Assembly: GCA_003242895.1 (NCBI GenBank)
Contig: QKMY01000024.1
Location: forward strand, 62,001-126,000
Length of the DNA stretch: 64,000 bases
Origin: Candidatus Margulisiibacteriota bacterium
Lineage (GTDB): Bacteria; Margulisbacteria; Riflemargulisbacteria; GWF2-39-127
Direction of reading: 5' to 3'
The position numbers were made by a program, and so were the translations under genes. Within the stretch, counting starts at the first letter, position 1, and each line of letters starts with the position of its first letter. The notes beneath the pieces were generated by a model that was not told the origin of the DNA, searched no databases, and saw only the letters and a list, made by a program, of their open reading frames with translations. This document shows positions 61,735 to 64,000 of the stretch, one piece after another.

Positions 61735-63807
61735 ATGGGGATTGATCTTGGAATAACTGAAGAGGAATTAAAAGTTTTTCTTGACGATGCTGAAGAACAA
61801 TTGCAGATGCTCGATGAAAACTTAATAAAACTAGAAAAAGATCCAGAGAATGAAAGCATCTTGCAGATAATCTTTAGAGCTGCGCATACCTTGAAAGGTG
61901 GAGCAGCAACGCTTGGTCTAACTAAGATGACCGAGCTTACTCATCTTATGGAAAATATATTCGATGTTATAAGAAAAGGGCAGCTTGCTGTTACCTCCGA
62001 TATTGTTGATGTAGTGTTTGAGTGTCTTGATAGCTTGCGAGCGTTAAAAGAGGATGTTTCAAATAATACTGATTCTGATGTTAATATTGCTGAGTTGGTG
62101 ATAAAACTGAATGATTTTTATTCTCGAAGTAAGGGCCAGATCGTAACGAGAGACAAAACCCAGCAAGGGCTATCTGTTCATTCAGGGCAAAAATATAGAA
62201 AAGATATTTCGGAGTGTTTTCTGATTGATGAGGCCGTTAAAAAAACCATTGATGAGGCTAAGCAGAATAATAAGGAAACTTATTTTATTTATTCAAATTT
62301 TGTTTCAGAGTGTCAAATGAAAGCAGTAAGGGCATTTCAGCTAATTAATGAAATTCTGGGTGTAGGCGAGGTGCTGCTTGCTAATCCGCCGATTGAGGAT
62401 ATTTATTCTGAAAAAGTTGAAGATTTTGTTGCTCTTCTTGTTGCTTCAGATAATGATAAACAAACAATTGAGCAGACTATTAAAACTGTTGACGAGTTAG
62501 CAAATTTAATGGTGCACGATGTTGATCTTGAAGAAAGATCCTTGGAAACGAGCAAGGAGAAAAACGCACGAAATAACGAGACTAATACGTCTTCTAAACT
62601 GGGTAGAACAGTCCGTGTTAGCGTAGAAAAGTTTGATTCGCTTATGAACCTGGTTGGAGAGCTAGTTATCGATAGAACCCGTATCTACCAATTAGGTTCT
62701 AAACTAACGAAAAAATATGAAGATGATAGCTTAATTGCTGATATGTTGGAATCTTCACTTCGTATTGGAAGAGTTACCGGTGAGCTTCAAGAAGAGATTA
62801 TGAAGGCTCGAATGCTTCCTATTGGGAATGTGTTTTCGAAATTTCCAAGGATGGTACGAGATACTGCGAACAAATGTGGAAAGAAAATTCATTTTGTTAT
62901 CGAAGGACAGGCGACCGAACTTGATAGGTCGGTAATCGAGGAAATTAGCGATCCGTTAATTCATATTTTGAGAAACGCAATTGATCATGGAATAGAAGAT
63001 CCTCAGACTAGAACCAATCTTGGGAAAGCTGAAGATGGCTTTGTAAGGTTATCTGCCTTTCATGAAGATAACTATATTGTTATTCGAGTTGAAGATGATG
63101 GTCGAGGAATTGATACTGAAGCGTTGAAGAAGAAAGCAATAGAAAAAGAGATAATCACTAAAGAAAAAGCAGAAAAAATGAGTGAAAAAGAAGCAATTAA
63201 TCTTATTTTTGCCCCTGGATTAACTACTGCCGAGAAGCTCAGTGATGTTTCAGGTCGTGGTGTAGGGATGGACATAGTTCGTAATAATATTGAGAAAATC
63301 AATGGACAAATTGCAATTGAGAGTCAAAAAGGTAAGGGCAGTATTTTTAATATCAAATTGCCTTTAACCCTTGCTATTATTCAGGCTTTGCTTATTAATG
63401 TTGATAAAAGAGTTTTTGCTATTCCTCTAATTTCTGTTCAGGAAACGATTCAGATTCGTAAGGTAGACATTAAAACAATAAAGAGCCATGAAGCGATTAT
63501 TCTCAGAGGGAATGTGCTCCCGTTATTGAGCCTTAAAAATATATTTTATCCTGATTTGGGTAAAGGGTATGGATCCGAAAAAATTTATATAGTAGTCGTA
63601 AGTACAGGTGACAAACAGGTGGGTTTTGTGGTAGATTCATTAGTAGGAGAGCAAGAGATAGTTATCAAAAACTTGAATAAATACATCGGAGATGTCAGAG
63701 GCATTTCAGGTGCAACGATTTTAGGTGATGGCAAAGTTGCTCTTATTATTGATGTTACCAGTCTAATAAACAAAATTATTGCAGACCAAATGGCTGAAGA
63801 ATATTAA
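61735..63807 (+). CDS. cheA: Chemotaxis histidine kinase CheA
   Basis: The 690-residue CheA has all five domains. P1 carries H51 (RAAHTLKGGAATLG). P2 spans about 165-265. P3 begins at RTVRVSVEKFDSLMNLVGEL. The P4 ATPase has the N box DPLIHILRNAIDHGIEDP, G1 DDGRGID, and SGRGVGMDIVRNNI. P5, a CheW-like domain, runs from about 555 to the end. It autophosphorylates on P1 and passes phosphate to CheY. Extra charged linker at about 265-295. It starts one base after the Hpt-P2 gene's stop. Confidence 0.97.
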   Translation: MGIDLGITEEELKVFLDDAEEQLQMLDENLIKLEKDPENESILQIIFRAAHTLKGGAATLGLTKMTELTHLMENIFDVIRKGQLAVTSDIVDVVFECLDSLRALKEDVSNNTDSDVNIAELVIKLNDFYSRSKGQIVTRDKTQQGLSVHSGQKYRKDISECFLIDEAVKKTIDEAKQNNKETYFIYSNFVSECQMKAVRAFQLINEILGVGEVLLANPPIEDIYSEKVEDFVALLVASDNDKQTIEQTIKTVDELANLMVHDVDLEERSLETSKEKNARNNETNTSSKLGRTVRVSVEKFDSLMNLVGELVIDRTRIYQLGSKLTKKYEDDSLIADMLESSLRIGRVTGELQEEIMKARMLPIGNVFSKFPRMVRDTANKCGKKIHFVIEGQATELDRSVIEEISDPLIHILRNAIDHGIEDPQTRTNLGKAEDGFVRLSAFHEDNYIVIRVEDDGRGIDTEALKKKAIEKEIITKEKAEKMSEKEAINLIFAPGLTTAEKLSDVSGRGVGMDIVRNNIEKINGQIAIESQKGKGSIFNIKLPLTLAIIQALLINVDKRVFAIPLISVQETIQIRKVDIKTIKSHEAIILRGNVLPLLSLKNIFYPDLGKGYGSEKIYIVVVSTGDKQVGFVVDSLVGEQEIVIKNLNKYIGDVRGISGATILGDGKVALIIDVTSLINKIIADQMAEEY

Positions 63808-63825
63808 AGAACGGAGGAATTTTGT

Positions 63826-64000
63826 ATGGCCAAAATTCTAATAGTTGATGATGCAGCTTTTATGCGGATGAGGTGTTCTAAATTACTCAAAGAAAATGGT
63901 CATGATGTAATAGAGGCGGAAAATGGCCTAATGGCTATAGAGAAGTATAAAGCTGAAAAACCTGATATGGTTTTTATGGATGTAACAATGCCGGAAATGG
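63826..64000 (+). CDS. cheY: CheY-like response regulator, 3' truncated by the window
   Basis: The visible 58 codons read MAKILIVDDAAFMRMRCSKL and continue to FMDVTMPEM, with the acidic pair D9/D10 and the phospho-acceptor Asp in MDVTMPE. This is a receiver domain of the CheY type. GGAGGAA precedes the ATG by 8 nt. It lies 18 bp after cheA in the same operon; whether it is a single-domain CheY or has more domains cannot be seen. Confidence 0.93.
   Translation, partial: MAKILIVDDAAFMRMRCSKLLKENGHDVIEAENGLMAIEKYKAEKPDMVFMDVTMPEM

Overview
The window is AT-rich chromosomal DNA from a motile bacterium with two membranes. The diderm reading rests on a secretin, two lipoproteins with clear lipoboxes, and a type IV pilus/type II pseudopilin cluster. 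Some gene orders look Firmicutes-like, notably PASTA kinase-rsgA-rpe. That mixture fits a deep-branching or candidate-phylum lineage (Margulisbacteria-like groups would be compatible), but placement is inference because there is no rRNA here. There are no CRISPR arrays, insertion sequences or prophage genes, and only one tRNA.

Layout. 1-9 kb: a partial gene end, a flavin reductase-like protein, an M23 peptidase, a polytopic membrane protein, a TPR-OGT (GT41) glycosyltransferase with a problematic 5' end, an M48 lipoprotein protease, a DUF493 protein and an orphan NtrC-type regulator. 9-16 kb: HU, a FapA/DUF342 protein, then a tight PASTA (pseudo)kinase-rsgA-rpe-ribD run. 16-21 kb: a giant lipoprotein of about 1,500 residues. 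21-25 kb: tRNA-Arg(ACG) next to tadA (the enzyme expected to edit it), a DUF89 phosphatase-like protein and glycosyltransferases.

25-37 kb is a late flagellar region: flagellin, FlaG, FliD, FliS, a Maf/DUF115 flagellin glycosyltransferase-like protein, then three CgeB-like glycosyltransferase paralogues on the opposite strand. Flagellin and fliD each have a near-consensus sigma-28 promoter (TAAA-N15-nnCGATAA). The flagellin transcript would carry a roughly 200-nt leader with three consecutive hairpins. FliD is about twice normal size and has a discoidin (F5/8 type C)-like domain inserted near its C-terminus.

37-52 kb, all on the minus strand, is mostly housekeeping plus the pilus cluster: tgt-secD-secF-ftsK-hom-pilD-four pseudopilins, then PilN-like, PilO-like and a short secretin, then S1 protein and der. 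52-57 kb (plus strand): a small membrane protein, a JAMM/MPN protein, an M15 peptidase, XerC/D, an ArgD-like aminotransferase and an RlmB-like methyltransferase. 57-60 kb: two more CgeB-like paralogues, directly followed by a chemotaxis operon (cheW, a kinase-less Hpt-P2 CheA relative, cheA and a truncated cheY) that runs off the window.

The best candidates for undescribed biology are: (i) a filament surface system combining Maf, at least five CgeB-like glycosyltransferases and a cap protein with a carbohydrate-binding-type domain; (ii) a PASTA receptor whose kinase catalytic loop is degenerate; (iii) the CheA-like protein with one degenerate and one intact Hpt domain but no kinase; (iv) the structured flagellin leader; and (v) several genes whose -10 box lies 6-12 nt before the start codon with no Shine-Dalgarno, suggesting leaderless mRNAs.
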